From NCBI RefSeq assembly GCF_001570365.1, contig NZ_BBYK01000090.1, positions 1 to 32,367 on the forward strand: a DNA stretch of 32,367 bases, given 5' to 3'. This document shows, in pieces, positions 9,611-17,723 of this stretch. The translations under genes were made by a program, and so were the position numbers. Numbering within the stretch: position 1 is the stretch's first letter; every line of letters begins with the position of its first letter. Origin of the DNA: Microtetraspora fusca. Its GTDB lineage: Bacteria; Actinomycetota; Actinomycetes; Streptosporangiales; Streptosporangiaceae. A model generated the notes under the pieces. It saw only the letters and a list, made by a program, of their open reading frames with translations. It made no database searches and had not been told where the DNA came from.

Positions 9611-10686
9611 GATCGCTTCCTTCCGAGCCTGCCGACCGCGGGGCGCAGCGGGATGTCGAGCGCGTCGTAGAGCCCCGGCTGCGCCTCCACGAGCCAGTCG
9701 ATGGCGTTCACCAGCCGGCCGACCGCGGTGGCGTTCCCGCCCGCGGACCGGTTGCCGCCCTCGTCGGAGGCCTCGACCGTGACCTCGATGCGCGGACGGC
9801 CCTCGATGATCACCCGGTGTGCCCCCTCGCCGTCGGGCGGCGACGGCCAGTCCGGCGCGCAGGACGGGTGGATGCGGGTGATGTGCTCGATCACGATGCG
9901 GGGCTCGCCCTCGACGATGCCCTGCACCTCGAACCTGACCGCGCCCTGGGTGCCGGCCTCGAAGTCGCCCATCGACCTGGTGCTGACCGTGGCGTCGAGC
10001 GGGCGCCGCTCCAGGGTCTCGCGGATCTCGTCGAGTTCGACGCCGAGGGCGCGGGCCATCATCCGCACCTGCCCGCCCCACACCATGGTCGGGACCGTCG
10101 GCGCGATCATCGGCGGCTCGTAGTCCATCGGCTGGCCCATGCCGACGAGATAGCGGACCGAGTCGGGCTGGTCGTAGGTGGTGTAGTCGAAGATCTCCTG
10201 GCAACGGATCACGTCCACCGTCGCGCCGAGACCGCTGATGAGCAGGGGGAGCACGTCGTTGCCCCAGCCGGGGTCGACGCCGGAGACGAACAGGGAGCCG
10301 CCGCCCTCGGCGACCGCGGCCAGCACCGGTTCCCGCAGCTCGGGCGGGGCGTTGCGCTGGTCGTAGAGCGCGTACAGCGAGGGCGTGACGACCACGGCCC
10401 CGGCCCGGATCGCCCGGACGATGTCGGCGAGGGCGTCGTCGGGGCGGATGTCCCCGGACGCCGCGTACACCACGGCGCGGGGTCGGGCGGCCAGCACCGC
10501 GTCGACGTCGTCGGTCGCCGTGATGCCCAGCCGATGGTCGAGCCCGCCGAGTTCACCCGCGTCGCGGCCGACCTTGTCGGGATTGTTGACGAGCACTGCC
10601 GTGAGTTCCAGTGCCGGATGGGCCTCGACGGCGCGGATGGCCGCACGGCCCACGTTGCCGGTACCCCAGACGATTGTGGACACCAT
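9607..10686 (-). CDS. NAD(P)-binding dihydrodipicolinate reductase-like oxidoreductase
   Basis: This 359-residue protein starts MVSTIVWGTGNVGRAAIRAV, a Rossmann GxGxxG, then VVYAASGDIRPDDALADI and a long C-terminal domain like that of the 2,4-diaminopentanoate dehydrogenase family. It is much longer than true DapB, and the DapB catalytic motifs are not evident, so lysine synthesis is unlikely. In actinobacteria such genes are often annotated 'dihydrodipicolinate reductase' and occur near lipid or steroid catabolism; the substrate is unknown. The ATG at 10686 is chosen because the Rossmann strand begins there. No clear ribosome site precedes it, so a leaderless mRNA is possible. A KstR2-like site sits 12 bases upstream. 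It is first gene of the probable operon with the AhpD-like and cholesterol oxidase genes. Confidence 0.8.
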   Translation of the reverse strand: MVSTIVWGTGNVGRAAIRAVEAHPALELTAVLVNNPDKVGRDAGELGGLDHRLGITATDDVDAVLAARPRAVVYAASGDIRPDDALADIVRAIRAGAVVVTPSLYALYDQRNAPPELREPVLAAVAEGGGSLFVSGVDPGWGNDVLPLLISGLGATVDVIRCQEIFDYTTYDQPDSVRYLVGMGQPMDYEPPMIAPTVPTMVWGGQVRMMARALGVELDEIRETLERRPLDATVSTRSMGDFEAGTQGAVRFEVQGIVEGEPRIVIEHITRIHPSCAPDWPSPPDGEGAHRVIIEGRPRIEVTVEASDEGGNRSAGGNATAVGRLVNAIDWLVEAQPGLYDALDIPLRPAVGRLGRKRS

Positions 10687-10697
10687 GGGCGGAGCGT

Positions 10698-10711
10698 AGC
10701 AAGCGCTTGGT
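10698..10711. promoter_or_regulatory. KstR2-like operator
   Basis: The plus strand reads AGCAAGCGCTTGGT. It fits the mycobacterial KstR2 consensus AnCAAGnnCTTGnT at all ten fixed positions, on either strand. It lies 12-25 bases before the ATG of the DapB-fold gene, at the promoter or start of transcription. KstR2 is a TetR repressor of late cholesterol ring degradation. Other TetR regulators of acyl-CoA metabolism use related CAAGnnCTTG sites, so the protein bound is inferred. Confidence 0.5.
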
Positions 10712-10840
10712 TTAGTGCATAGGGCCCCCGCGTCCGATGTTCGCTGATGAATCCCCTGGTCAGACCGGGACGAGGGCATGGTGGGCCCGCCCTCCGACCC
10801 GGCCGTTCTCCGGCGGTGCGGCCTCGCCCCGCACCCCGCC

Positions 10841-10887
10841 GCGCCGCCTCCCGGCGGCGCCGTCTCCCGCGCCCCGGCGACCGGGGC
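10841..10887 (-). terminator. Tandem GC hairpins after the SnoaL-like gene
   Basis: Two perfect hairpins follow the minus-strand stop at 10894: GCCCCGG-CGA-CCGGGGC (10871-10887, 7-bp stem) and GCGCCGCC-TCCC-GGCGGCGC (10841-10860, 8-bp stem). There is no T-run, as is common in high-GC actinomycetes. They probably separate the LLM/SnoaL unit from the DapB-fold operon. Confidence 0.45.
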
Positions 10888-10893
10888 GTTGCC

Positions 10894-11349
10894 TCAGGGG
10901 GCGGTCAGGGTGGCCATCGCCCGGTCCGGCTCCCAGTGGGCGCGGAGCGACGTGATCGCCCCGGATTCGTCGACGGTGTAGATGATCACGCAGTCGACCG
11001 TCATGGTCGCGCCGCCGTCCATCGTCATGACGATGGAGGCGACGTTGGCGCAGCAGGGCCCGTTGGCGAAGGAGTCCCTGACGTGGAAGCGGTATTCGCG
11101 CACCGAGCCGACGTAGGCGTCCCAGAACCTCCCGATCTCCTCGTGGCCGCGGTGCCCCTTGCCTTCGGGATCGAGCGGCGAGGGGCCGACGGGATCCTCC
11201 ACGAGGGCGCCGGGGGCGAACAGCCCCAGCCATTCCGCCCTGCGTCCCGCGGTGACCGCGGCCATGGAGGACCGCGCGGCCCGGCGCGCGGGGTGGTCGG
11301 CGTGGTCAGGGTCCGGCGCTTCCCAGGTGACTGCCGTGGAATCGGTCAT
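10894..11349 (-). CDS. SnoaL-like/nuclear transport factor 2 family protein
   Basis: This 151-residue protein has the cone-shaped NTF2/SnoaL pattern: helix AAVTAGRRAEWLGLFAPGAL, VEDPVGPSPLDPEGKGHRG, then HEEIGRFWDAYVGSVREYRF and a C-terminal beta sheet ending SLRAHWEPDRAMATL. The fold includes ketosteroid isomerase and polyketide cyclases. The DPVGPS-type acidic loop is typical of steroid-delta-isomerase-like annotations, but I cannot confirm the catalytic Tyr/Asp pair. It lies 32 bp after the LLM oxidoreductase gene, with a KstR-like near match in the gap, and two hairpins follow it. A role in steroid or lipid catabolism is inferred from context. Confidence 0.78.
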   Translation of the reverse strand: MTDSTAVTWEAPDPDHADHPARRAARSSMAAVTAGRRAEWLGLFAPGALVEDPVGPSPLDPEGKGHRGHEEIGRFWDAYVGSVREYRFHVRDSFANGPCCANVASIVMTMDGGATMTVDCVIIYTVDESGAITSLRAHWEPDRAMATLTAP

Positions 11350-11358
11350 ACCCGGGAC

Positions 11359-11372
11359 TGTAACGTGTTCTC
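11359..11372. promoter_or_regulatory. Near match to KstR operator before the SnoaL-like gene
   Basis: TGTAACGTGTTCTC fits TnnAACnnGTTnnA at seven of eight fixed positions (last base C instead of A). It sits in the 32-bp gap between the LLM and SnoaL-like genes, 10 bases before the latter's ATG. Because one position fails, it is weaker than the site at 12276. Confidence 0.35.
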
Positions 11373-11381
11373 GTTTCTGGG

Positions 11382-12260
11382 TTAAGGGGTGACTTTGGCG
11401 ATCACCGACTCCGCGAAGCGCTCAAGGCGCTCGATCTTCCTGGCCAGCGGCTCGGTGTCCGGACCCTTGATGTACGGCGACCGGAAGCCGACGATCAGGT
11501 CGGTGACGCCCTTGTCGGCCAGCCGCTTCACCCCGTCCACGCTGTACGCGTCGTAGGAGATCGCGTGGATCTCGAAGGGGCGGTCGGTCGTGCCCTCCTC
11601 CGCGCGCGCCGCGGCCAGCCTGGCCAGCAGCGCGTCCAGCTCCTCGGCGTCGCCCCCGCCGTGCATCCAGCCGTCGCCGAGGCGGGCGGCCCGGCGCAGC
11701 GCCGCCTCGCTGTGCCCGCCGACCAGGATCGGGATCGGCTCGGTGGGGGCCGGCGACATCTTCACCGGCGGCAGGTCGTAGAACTCGCCGTGGTACTCGA
11801 AGTAGTCGCCGCTCGTCAGGCCGCGCACCACCTCGATGGCCTCGTCCATCCGCCTGCCGCGGCGCGCCCACGGCACGCCCATCACCGCGAAGTCCTCCGG
11901 CCACGGGCTGAGCCCGACGCCGAGGGCCAGCCGGTTGCCGGTCAGGTACGCGATCGAGCTCGCCTGCTTGGCGACCAGCACCGGCGGGCGGATCGGCAGC
12001 TTGAGCACGAACGGGGTGAACCGGATCGTCGAGGTCGCCGCTCCCAGCGCCGCGACCAGGATGAACGTCTCGATGAAGCTCTTGTCCTCCAGGAACTCCC
12101 GGTCGCCGTCGGAGGTGTAGGGATAGCTCGTGGCGGACTCCTTCGGATAGACGAGGGAGTCCGCCACGGTGAAGCTCGCGTAGCCCGCCGCTTCGGCGGC
12201 CCGGGCGAGCGGGAGATAGTACGACGGGTCGGTCATGGCCTCGGCATAGGTGAACCGCAT
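11382..12260 (-). CDS. LLM-class (F420-dependent type) flavin oxidoreductase
   Basis: This 292-residue TIM-barrel protein reads MRFTYAEAMTDPSYYLPLAR, AAEAAGYASFTVADSLVYPK, then GNRLALGVGLSPWPEDFAVM, a bacterial luciferase-like pattern with IPILVGGHSEAALRRAARLG. Family members use F420 or FMN; the cofactor here cannot be read with certainty. Rv3520c, a similar enzyme, belongs to the KstR regulon of M. tuberculosis (recalled knowledge), which fits the exact KstR consensus 16 bases upstream. The start MRFTY at 12260 is preferred to the GTG at 12290, because an upstream start would place the operator inside the coding sequence. Confidence 0.87.
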   Translation of the reverse strand: MRFTYAEAMTDPSYYLPLARAAEAAGYASFTVADSLVYPKESATSYPYTSDGDREFLEDKSFIETFILVAALGAATSTIRFTPFVLKLPIRPPVLVAKQASSIAYLTGNRLALGVGLSPWPEDFAVMGVPWARRGRRMDEAIEVVRGLTSGDYFEYHGEFYDLPPVKMSPAPTEPIPILVGGHSEAALRRAARLGDGWMHGGGDAEELDALLARLAAARAEEGTTDRPFEIHAISYDAYSVDGVKRLADKGVTDLIVGFRSPYIKGPDTEPLARKIERLERFAESVIAKVTP

Positions 12261-12275
12261 GGAAACAGAGCGTAA

Positions 12276-12289
12276 TAGAACCTGTTTCA
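12276..12289. promoter_or_regulatory. KstR-like operator before the LLM oxidoreductase gene
   Basis: The plus strand reads TAGAACCTGTTTCA and the minus strand TGAAACAGGTTCTA. Both fit the mycobacterial KstR consensus TnnAACnnGTTnnA at all eight fixed positions. It is in an AT-richer stretch 16-29 bases before the ATG, a natural place for a TetR repressor. No kstR gene is in the window. Confidence 0.55.
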
Positions 12290-12323
12290 CTTTAGAAGCG
12301 GCGCGATCGGCCGGGCATTCACC

Positions 12324-13160
12324 CTACGAACGGTCGTCCTCGGAGCCGAGCACGCTGGACAGGAACGCCCGGGTGCGCTCGTGGGCCGGGGCGGCGAGAA
12401 GCTCGCGCGGCCGGCCCCGCTCGACCACGACGCCGTCGGCGAAGAAGGTCAGCCGGTCGCCGACCTCCCGGGCGAAGGCGATCTCGTGGGTCACCACGAC
12501 CATCGTCATCCCCTCGGAGGCCAGGCCCTTCATGACCTCGAGGACCTCGTCGACCAGCTCCGGGTCGAGCGCGGAGGTCGGCTCGTCGAACAGCATCAGC
12601 GCCGGGTTCATCGCCAGCGCCCTGGCGATGGCGACGCGCTGCTGCTGCCCGCCGGAGAGCTGGTGGGGCCGCTTGTGCGCGTGGTCGGCCAGGCCGACCC
12701 GGTCCAGGTGCTCCATCGCCAGCGTCCGCGCCCGGTCCGGCGGGGTGCCCAGCACGTGGACCGGGCCGCAGGCCACGTTCTCCAGCGCGCTCTGGTGCGC
12801 GAAGAGGTTGAACCGCTGGAACACCATGCCGATGTTCTTGCGGAAGGCGGCGAACTCCTTGGGCGTCCAGGGGTGGTACCTGCCGTCGCGCAGCGTGTGG
12901 CCGACCTCCTCCCCGAGCACCCGCAGGCTGCCGCCGAGCACCGGCTCCAGCCCGTTGATGCACCGCAGGAACGTGGACTTGCCCGACCCCGACGGGCCGA
13001 TGACGCAGCTCACCTCGCCGGGTGCCACGGCGAAGTCCACTCCGTTGAGCACCTGCACGCCGCCGTAGCCCATCCGGACGTCCGAGGCCAGCACGACCGG
13101 CTCCGCGCCGGGTTCCACGCCGGACTCCACGGACTCCACGGACTCCACGCCGGGCTTCAC
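12324..13160 (-). CDS. Polar amino acid-type ABC transporter ATPase
   Basis: This 278-residue ATPase has Walker [21 protein letters not shown]-loop [14 protein letters not shown], signature [19 protein letters not shown], Walker [15 protein letters not shown] and switch [12 protein letters not shown]. The short insert [20 protein letters not shown] between Walker A and the Q-loop is usual for GlnQ/HisP-type importers. The GTG at 13160 overlaps the permease TGA (GTGA). The first 22 residues contain VESVESVES from a 9-bp tandem repeat and precede the usual domain start ([13 protein letters not shown]), so the N-terminus is extended. It is the last gene of the amidohydrolase/importer operon. Confidence 0.92.
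   Translation of the reverse strand: MKPGVESVESVESGVEPGAEPVVLASDVRMGYGGVQVLNGVDFAVAPGEVSCVIGPSGSGKSTFLRCINGLEPVLGGSLRVLGEEVGHTLRDGRYHPWTPKEFAAFRKNIGMVFQRFNLFAHQSALENVACGPVHVLGTPPDRARTLAMEHLDRVGLADHAHKRPHQLSGGQQQRVAIARALAMNPALMLFDEPTSALDPELVDEVLEVMKGLASEGMTMVVVTHEIAFAREVGDRLTFFADGVVVERGRPRELLAAPAHERTRAFLSSVLGSEDDRS
13122..13148. repeat. 9-bp tandem repeat inside the ABC ATPase gene
   Basis: Three perfect copies of GGACTCCAC follow one another, flanked by similar diverged units, near the 5' end of the ATPase gene. Each encodes Val-Glu-Ser. The unit is in frame, so copy number can change without breaking the gene. Confidence 0.8.
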
Positions 13161-14065
13161 GCGGCCACCTTCGGCAGAACCCGGGCCGCCATGCCGCCGC
13201 CGCGCACCAGCCGTACGGCGTCGGAGCCGAAGCGGCGCTCCAGCCGCCCCTGCAGGAAGGTCGCCACGGCCGTCATGACCATGTACCAGACGCTCGCCAC
13301 GATCAGCAGCTCCATGATCCGGTTGTTCGCCTTGTAGATCTGGCTGGCGTTGGTCATCAGGTCGTGCCCGGCGACCACGTAGACCAGCGAGGTGGTCTTG
13401 AGCATGGAGATGAACTCGTTTCCGGTCGGCGGGATGATGATGCGCAGCGCCTGCGGCAGCACGATCACCCGCATCCGCTTGGCCGGCGTCATGCCCAGCG
13501 CGTACGCCGCCTCGGTCTGGCCGCGGTCCACCGCCTGGATCCCGGCGCGTACGGTCTCGGCGAAGTAGGCCGCCAGGTTCAGCCCCAGCCCCAGCATCGC
13601 CGAGGTGAAGCCGGTCATCACCTGGTTGGTGTCCCACTTGAGGCCGATCATGGTGAACGGGATCTTGAGCACCAGCTCGGGGAAGAGGAACGCCAGGTTG
13701 TACCAGAAGATGAGCTGCACCAGCACCGGCGTGCCGCGGAAGAACCAGATGTAGAAGGTGGCCAGCCCGCTCAGCACCGGGTTGTGCGCCAGGCGCATGA
13801 CCGCGACCAGGACGCCGAGCACCAGCCCGAGGGCCGTCGCCAGCACGGAGATCTCGATGGTGACCCAGACGCCGGACAGGATCCGGTCGTTGAACAGGTA
13901 CTCGGCGACCTTGCCCCAGTCCAGATGCGGGTTGACCACGACCAGGTAGACCAGCCAGCCGGCGACCGCGAGCGCGACGGCCGCGGCGAGCCAGCGGCCC
14001 CAGTGCCAGGTGCGTGCGACGGGGACCGGTGCGCCGGACGGGCCGGCGATCGGTTCGGTGCGCAC
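13157..14065 (-). CDS. Polar amino acid-type ABC transporter permease
   Basis: This 302-residue inner-membrane protein has a cytoplasmic N-terminus, a first helix ([18 protein letters not shown]) and the HisM-type core: [40 protein letters not shown], and the EAA loop [23 protein letters not shown] contact motif. Family members form the channel of amino-acid or small polar solute importers. One permease gene is present, so it may homodimerise. GTG start at 14065, one base after the binding-protein stop. The C-terminus [20 protein letters not shown] is a normal cytoplasmic tail. Confidence 0.92.
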   Translation of the reverse strand: MRTEPIAGPSGAPVPVARTWHWGRWLAAAVALAVAGWLVYLVVVNPHLDWGKVAEYLFNDRILSGVWVTIEISVLATALGLVLGVLVAVMRLAHNPVLSGLATFYIWFFRGTPVLVQLIFWYNLAFLFPELVLKIPFTMIGLKWDTNQVMTGFTSAMLGLGLNLAAYFAETVRAGIQAVDRGQTEAAYALGMTPAKRMRVIVLPQALRIIIPPTGNEFISMLKTTSLVYVVAGHDLMTNASQIYKANNRIMELLIVASVWYMVMTAVATFLQGRLERRFGSDAVRLVRGGGMAARVLPKVAA

Positions 14066-14066
14066 G

Positions 14067-15020
14067 TCACTTACCGCCGTTGACGACGGCCGAATCGACG
14101 GCCAGCGCGTCCAGGTTCCACGCCTTGAGGAGCTTGCCGTACTCGCCGCTCTTGATGAGGGAGTCGAGCGCGCCCTTGACGGAGTCGATGAGCTGGGTGT
14201 TGTCCGGCTTCATCCCGATCCCCCAGGGGCTCGCGGTGCCGTCGAGGGTGATCGCCTCCATCTCGAGCTTGGGGTCGGCCGCCTTGTACGCGGCGACCAC
14301 GTAGTCGGTGACGCTCGCCTTGGCGCGGCCGTTGCCCACCTGGAGCATGGCCTCCGTGTCGCCGGGGAACTTCAGGATGTCCACGGCGGGCTTGCCGTCC
14401 TTCTTGCAGGCGGCGTCGTAGCTCTCGGCCAGCTCCATCGAGGAGCCGTTGTCGACGACGGAGACCGTCTTGCCGCACAGGTCCTTCGGCCCGTTGATGC
14501 CCGCCGGGTTGCCCTTCTTGACCAGCAGCGCGGCGCCGGCCTGCACGTAGTCGACGAACGTGACCTGGCCCTGCCGTTCCGGCGTGTCGCTCATCGAGGA
14601 GATGACGAAGTCGTACCGGCCGGTGAGCACGCCGGGGATCTGCGAGTTGAACTCCTCGTCGGTGATGGTCACCTTGACGCCGAGCTTTCTCGCGATGGCG
14701 CGCGCCAGGGCGGGGTCGAAGCCGATCGCCGTCGTGCCGTCGCTCGCGTACAGCTCCATGGGCGGGTAGCCGATCGAGGAGACGACCTTCAGGCCGCCGG
14801 ACTTCAGGCTCGCCGGCGCCTTCGCCGCCAGTTCCTCGTCCGGGGTGATGGCGTTGATGACGTCGGCCGCCTTCTCCTCGGCCGGCGCCTGGTCGAGGAC
14901 GACGGCCGGCGCCGAGGCCGCCGCGTCGGAGTCGCCGCTGTCGAGGGACTGGGCGCCGCAGGCGGCGGTAGCGGTGAGCAGCCCGCCGACGGCGAGCGTG
15001 GTGAGGATCCGGGTGTTCAA
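14067..15020 (-). CDS. ABC transporter substrate-binding lipoprotein (family 3 type)
   Basis: This 317-residue binding protein has a lipoprotein signal peptide ending in TATAAC (Cys21), a low-complexity Asp/Ala linker, then the SBP_bac_3 core: LKVVSSIGYPPMELYASDG, TAIGFDPALARAIARKLGVK, GRYDFVISSMSDTPERQGQV and GKTVSVVDNGSSMELA. The FDP...DFVISSMSDTPERQ pattern is that of amino-acid/polar-compound binders. The ligand cannot be told from sequence. The start is TTG at 15020 with AAGGAG ten bases upstream. It follows the amidohydrolase stop by 15 bp, so the four genes form one operon. Confidence 0.92.
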   Translation of the reverse strand: MNTRILTTLAVGGLLTATAACGAQSLDSGDSDAAASAPAVVLDQAPAEEKAADVINAITPDEELAAKAPASLKSGGLKVVSSIGYPPMELYASDGTTAIGFDPALARAIARKLGVKVTITDEEFNSQIPGVLTGRYDFVISSMSDTPERQGQVTFVDYVQAGAALLVKKGNPAGINGPKDLCGKTVSVVDNGSSMELAESYDAACKKDGKPAVDILKFPGDTEAMLQVGNGRAKASVTDYVVAAYKAADPKLEMEAITLDGTASPWGIGMKPDNTQLIDSVKGALDSLIKSGEYGKLLKAWNLDALAVDSAVVNGGK

Positions 15021-15035
15021 GAGGGAGGTGCTCCT

Positions 15036-16604
15036 TCAGATACGCCGCCAGCGGACATCGCCGCCGACGACGGTGGTCAGGACCTTGGTGCGCAGCACCG
15101 CCTCGGGCGACTCCCGGTAGGGATCGGTGTCCACCGCGATGAAGTCGGCGAGTCTGCCGGGCGTGAGGAGACCCTTGCGCTCCTCCTCGCCCGCGGCGTA
15201 GGCCGCGCCCAGGGTGTGGGCGGTGACGGCCTCGGCCATGCTCAGCCGCTGCTCCGGCTGCCACCCGCCGACGGGGGTGCCGTCGGTCCGGGTGCGGGTC
15301 ACCGCGGCGTACAGCGCGGCGAAGGGGTTGGGGTGCTCGACGGGCGCGTCGGAGCCGAAGGCCAGCGCGACGCCGACGTTCAGCATCCCGCGCCAGGCGT
15401 AGGAGGCCAGCTCGTGACCGGCCAGCAAAGAGTCGACCAGGTCGATGTCGCTGGTGCAGTGGACCGGCTGCATCGAGGCGACGACGCCCAGCCGCGCCAT
15501 CCTGGACAGGTCGTCCGGGCGCAGGTGCTGGGCGTGCTCGATGCGGTGCCGCAGGCCCGGCGTGTGGCCCAGCGCCTCGTACGCGTCGAGGACCAGGTGG
15601 TTGGCCCGGTCGCCGATGGCGTGCGTGGCCACCGCGATGCCGGCCCCCGCCGCGCGGGAGAACAGCGCGACCAGATCCTCGTACGGCGTGACCGCGATGC
15701 CGGTGTTGCCCTGCTCGCCGGCGAAGGACTCGCTCATGTGGCAGGTGTGCGAGCCGAGGGCGCCGTCGCTGAAGATCTTCACCGGTCCGGTGCGGACCCA
15801 GTCGTCGCCCTGCCCGGTGCGGCGGCCCTCGGCGATGGCCCGCTCCAGGTGGACCATCGGGATCGCCTTGTGGACGCGCAGCTTCAGCTCGCCGGCGTCG
15901 CGCAGCCCCAGGTAGGCGGCCCGGCAGTCCTCACCGTCGATGTCGTGGACGCTGGTCAGACCGAGCCCGAGCAACTCCTCCTGCGCGGCGCGCAGCAGGT
16001 CGCGCAGGTCGGGGGAGACCATGAGGGCGCGCAGCGGGTACGAGGCCGCCTCGCGCAGGATGCCGGTGGGCTCCCCGCTCGCGTCCCTGACGATCTCGCC
16101 GCCCACCGGGTCCGGCGTGCTCGCGTCGATGCCGGCCAGCCGCAGCGCGGCCGAGTTGGCCCACACCGTGTGGCCGTCCACGTTGGGCAGCGCGACCGGG
16201 ATGTCCGGGCAGACCGAGTCCAGCGCGTACCGGTCCGGCTGGGCCGGCGGGTTCCAGGTGTTGCTGTTCCACCGGCCGCCGAACAGCCAGGCGCCCGGCC
16301 GCAGCCGAGCCGCGTGCGCCTTCACCATGGCGAGGGCCTCGTCCAGCGAGCGCACGTCGCGCAGGTCGACCGCGCCGAGGCTCTGGGCGTACTGCGCGGT
16401 GTGGATGTGCGCGTCGTACAGACCGGGCAGCACCGCGGCGCCATCCAGGTCGATCAGCTCCGCACCCGGGCCCGCGGCCGCACGCACCTCTGCCTCGGTG
16501 CCGACGGCGATCAGCAACTCGCCGTCCACGGCCATGGCCTGGGCCGGCGGGGCGCCGACCTCTCCGGTGTGGATGGCGGCGTTGCGGTACACGCGAATGC
16601 TCAT
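15036..16604 (-). CDS. YtcJ-like metal-dependent amidohydrolase
   Basis: This 522-residue amidohydrolase_3 family enzyme has the metal-binding strand LPGLYDAHIHTAQY, a Lys-centred KIFSDGALGSHT, histidines in ATHAIGDRAN and RHRIEHAQHL, and the Asp in VALAFGSDAPVEHPNPF. It ends with the composite beta domain LLTPGRLADFIAVDTDP. The family includes N-substituted formamide deformylase; many members are of unknown substrate. Start ATG at 16604 (MSIRVYRNAAIHTGE), after TTGAGAG. A start at 16682 would overlap the promoter region of the divergent LysR gene. As first gene of the operon, it probably acts on the compound carried by the importer, but it carries no signal peptide, so it is cytoplasmic. Confidence 0.87.
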   Translation of the reverse strand: MSIRVYRNAAIHTGEVGAPPAQAMAVDGELLIAVGTEAEVRAAAGPGAELIDLDGAAVLPGLYDAHIHTAQYAQSLGAVDLRDVRSLDEALAMVKAHAARLRPGAWLFGGRWNSNTWNPPAQPDRYALDSVCPDIPVALPNVDGHTVWANSAALRLAGIDASTPDPVGGEIVRDASGEPTGILREAASYPLRALMVSPDLRDLLRAAQEELLGLGLTSVHDIDGEDCRAAYLGLRDAGELKLRVHKAIPMVHLERAIAEGRRTGQGDDWVRTGPVKIFSDGALGSHTCHMSESFAGEQGNTGIAVTPYEDLVALFSRAAGAGIAVATHAIGDRANHLVLDAYEALGHTPGLRHRIEHAQHLRPDDLSRMARLGVVASMQPVHCTSDIDLVDSLLAGHELASYAWRGMLNVGVALAFGSDAPVEHPNPFAALYAAVTRTRTDGTPVGGWQPEQRLSMAEAVTAHTLGAAYAAGEEERKGLLTPGRLADFIAVDTDPYRESPEAVLRTKVLTTVVGGDVRWRRI

Positions 16605-16639
16605 GTGACTCTCAAAGGGGTTCGAGGAACGGTGGCCAT

Positions 16640-16652
16640 CACTGTAGGAGTG
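16640..16652. promoter_or_regulatory. Possible LysR-type box between amidohydrolase and LysR genes
   Basis: CACT-GTAGG-AGTG is a small inverted repeat in the 111-bp divergent region. A TATAAA stretch at 16674-16679 could be a -10 element for either direction. LysR regulators commonly bind imperfect dyads in such regions. The match is short and unproven. Confidence 0.25.
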
Positions 16653-16715
16653 GCGAAAAGAAGGCGGAAGCGCTATAAACACGACATTTGGCAGCCCTGA
16701 GAGTAAGGAGTGCTA

Positions 16716-17591
16716 ATGCTCAAGCCGGAGCATCTGCGCACTCTTCGTGAGGTGGTCCAGCTCGGTTCGTTCGCCGCCGCGGCGAACCGGCTCGGGTACA
16801 CGGCGTCGGCTGTCTCGCAGCAGATGGCCGCACTGGAGCGGCAGATCGGCGTGAAGCTGTTCGAGCGCTCCGCGCACAGCGTGCTGCCCACCAGCGCCGC
16901 CGAGGTGCTGGCCAGGCACGCGCAGATCGTCCTCGCCGACATGGAGCGGATGGTCACGACCGTCCGGGCGGTGCACCGGAACAGCGAGCGGCAGCTCCAC
17001 CTCGGCATCTTCCCCAGCTTCACCGACGTGCTGACCGGCGTCCTGCGGGGGATGGAGCCGCGAGACCGGGCCGGCATCAGAGTCACTGTGGCCGAGTCGT
17101 CCCAGCTCATCCCGCGCCTGAACGCCGGCGGCGAGATGGACGCGGCGATCGTCTACCAGGTGGGGAACTCCGGCCTTTCATGGCCGTCGGCGCTGGGGCG
17201 TCGCTGGATCGCCGAGGACCGCTACAAGGTCGTGCTCCCGAGCTGCTGGCCCGATCTGTCGCCCCACCGCACCGAGCAGCTCGTGGACCTGCCGTGGATC
17301 ATGCACCACCCGGGCAGCAGCGACGCCACCTTCTTCGACAGCGTGTTCGCCCGCTGGGGCCTGCACCCTCGTGTCGCGGGCCACTCCGACGACTTCAAGA
17401 TCACGATGGCGATGATCGGGGCCGGGTTGGGCGCGGCGCTCGTCCCCGACCTCGCGCTGCGCGGGCACGGCCCGGAGGTCGTGGTCGCCGACGTGCCGTG
17501 GCTGAACACCAGCCGCAGCATCTTCGCCCTCGTCCGCCCCGAGCGCGAGACCGCCCGCCTGCGCGTGCTGCTCGACGCGCTCGCGGTCTGA
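16716..17591 (+). CDS. LysR-family transcriptional regulator
   Basis: This 291-residue protein has an N-terminal winged helix (LKPEHLRTLREVVQLGSFAA, AANRLGYTASAVSQQMAALE, RQIGVKLFER) and a C-terminal effector domain (RQLHLGIFPSFTDVLTGVL ... GAGLGAALVPDLALRG). Start ATG at 16716 because AAGGAG lies five bases upstream. A GTG at 16710 in the same frame would lie on that ribosome site. Divergent from the amidohydrolase/ABC operon, it is the likely regulator of that operon and perhaps of the downstream amidase. The effector is unknown. Confidence 0.92.
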   Translation: MLKPEHLRTLREVVQLGSFAAAANRLGYTASAVSQQMAALERQIGVKLFERSAHSVLPTSAAEVLARHAQIVLADMERMVTTVRAVHRNSERQLHLGIFPSFTDVLTGVLRGMEPRDRAGIRVTVAESSQLIPRLNAGGEMDAAIVYQVGNSGLSWPSALGRRWIAEDRYKVVLPSCWPDLSPHRTEQLVDLPWIMHHPGSSDATFFDSVFARWGLHPRVAGHSDDFKITMAMIGAGLGAALVPDLALRGHGPEVVVADVPWLNTSRSIFALVRPERETARLRVLLDALAV

Positions 17592-17723
17592 CCGCGTACG
17601 GCGGAGCGCGGGGGTCGACGCGCAACGGGGGATATGTCAGCATTTGCCGGATCGTGAGCGCGGCCGGACGGGCGACCCGTCGCACCGGCCGCGCCGTCCG
17701 GCGGTGCGAGGAGGTCCCCGACC

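Noticed and set aside
10687-10893. A gene between the DapB-fold and SnoaL-like genes
   Set aside because: Only hairpins and an operator are visible; the forward frame is Pro/Arg/Gly-rich.
14010-16700. A plus-strand frame of about 900 codons over the ABC and amidohydrolase genes
   Set aside because: Antisense to four genes with complete motifs; composition is Val/Gly/Arg/Asp shadow.
16710-16712. GTG as the LysR start
   Set aside because: It overlaps the AAGGAG ribosome site that serves the ATG at 16716.
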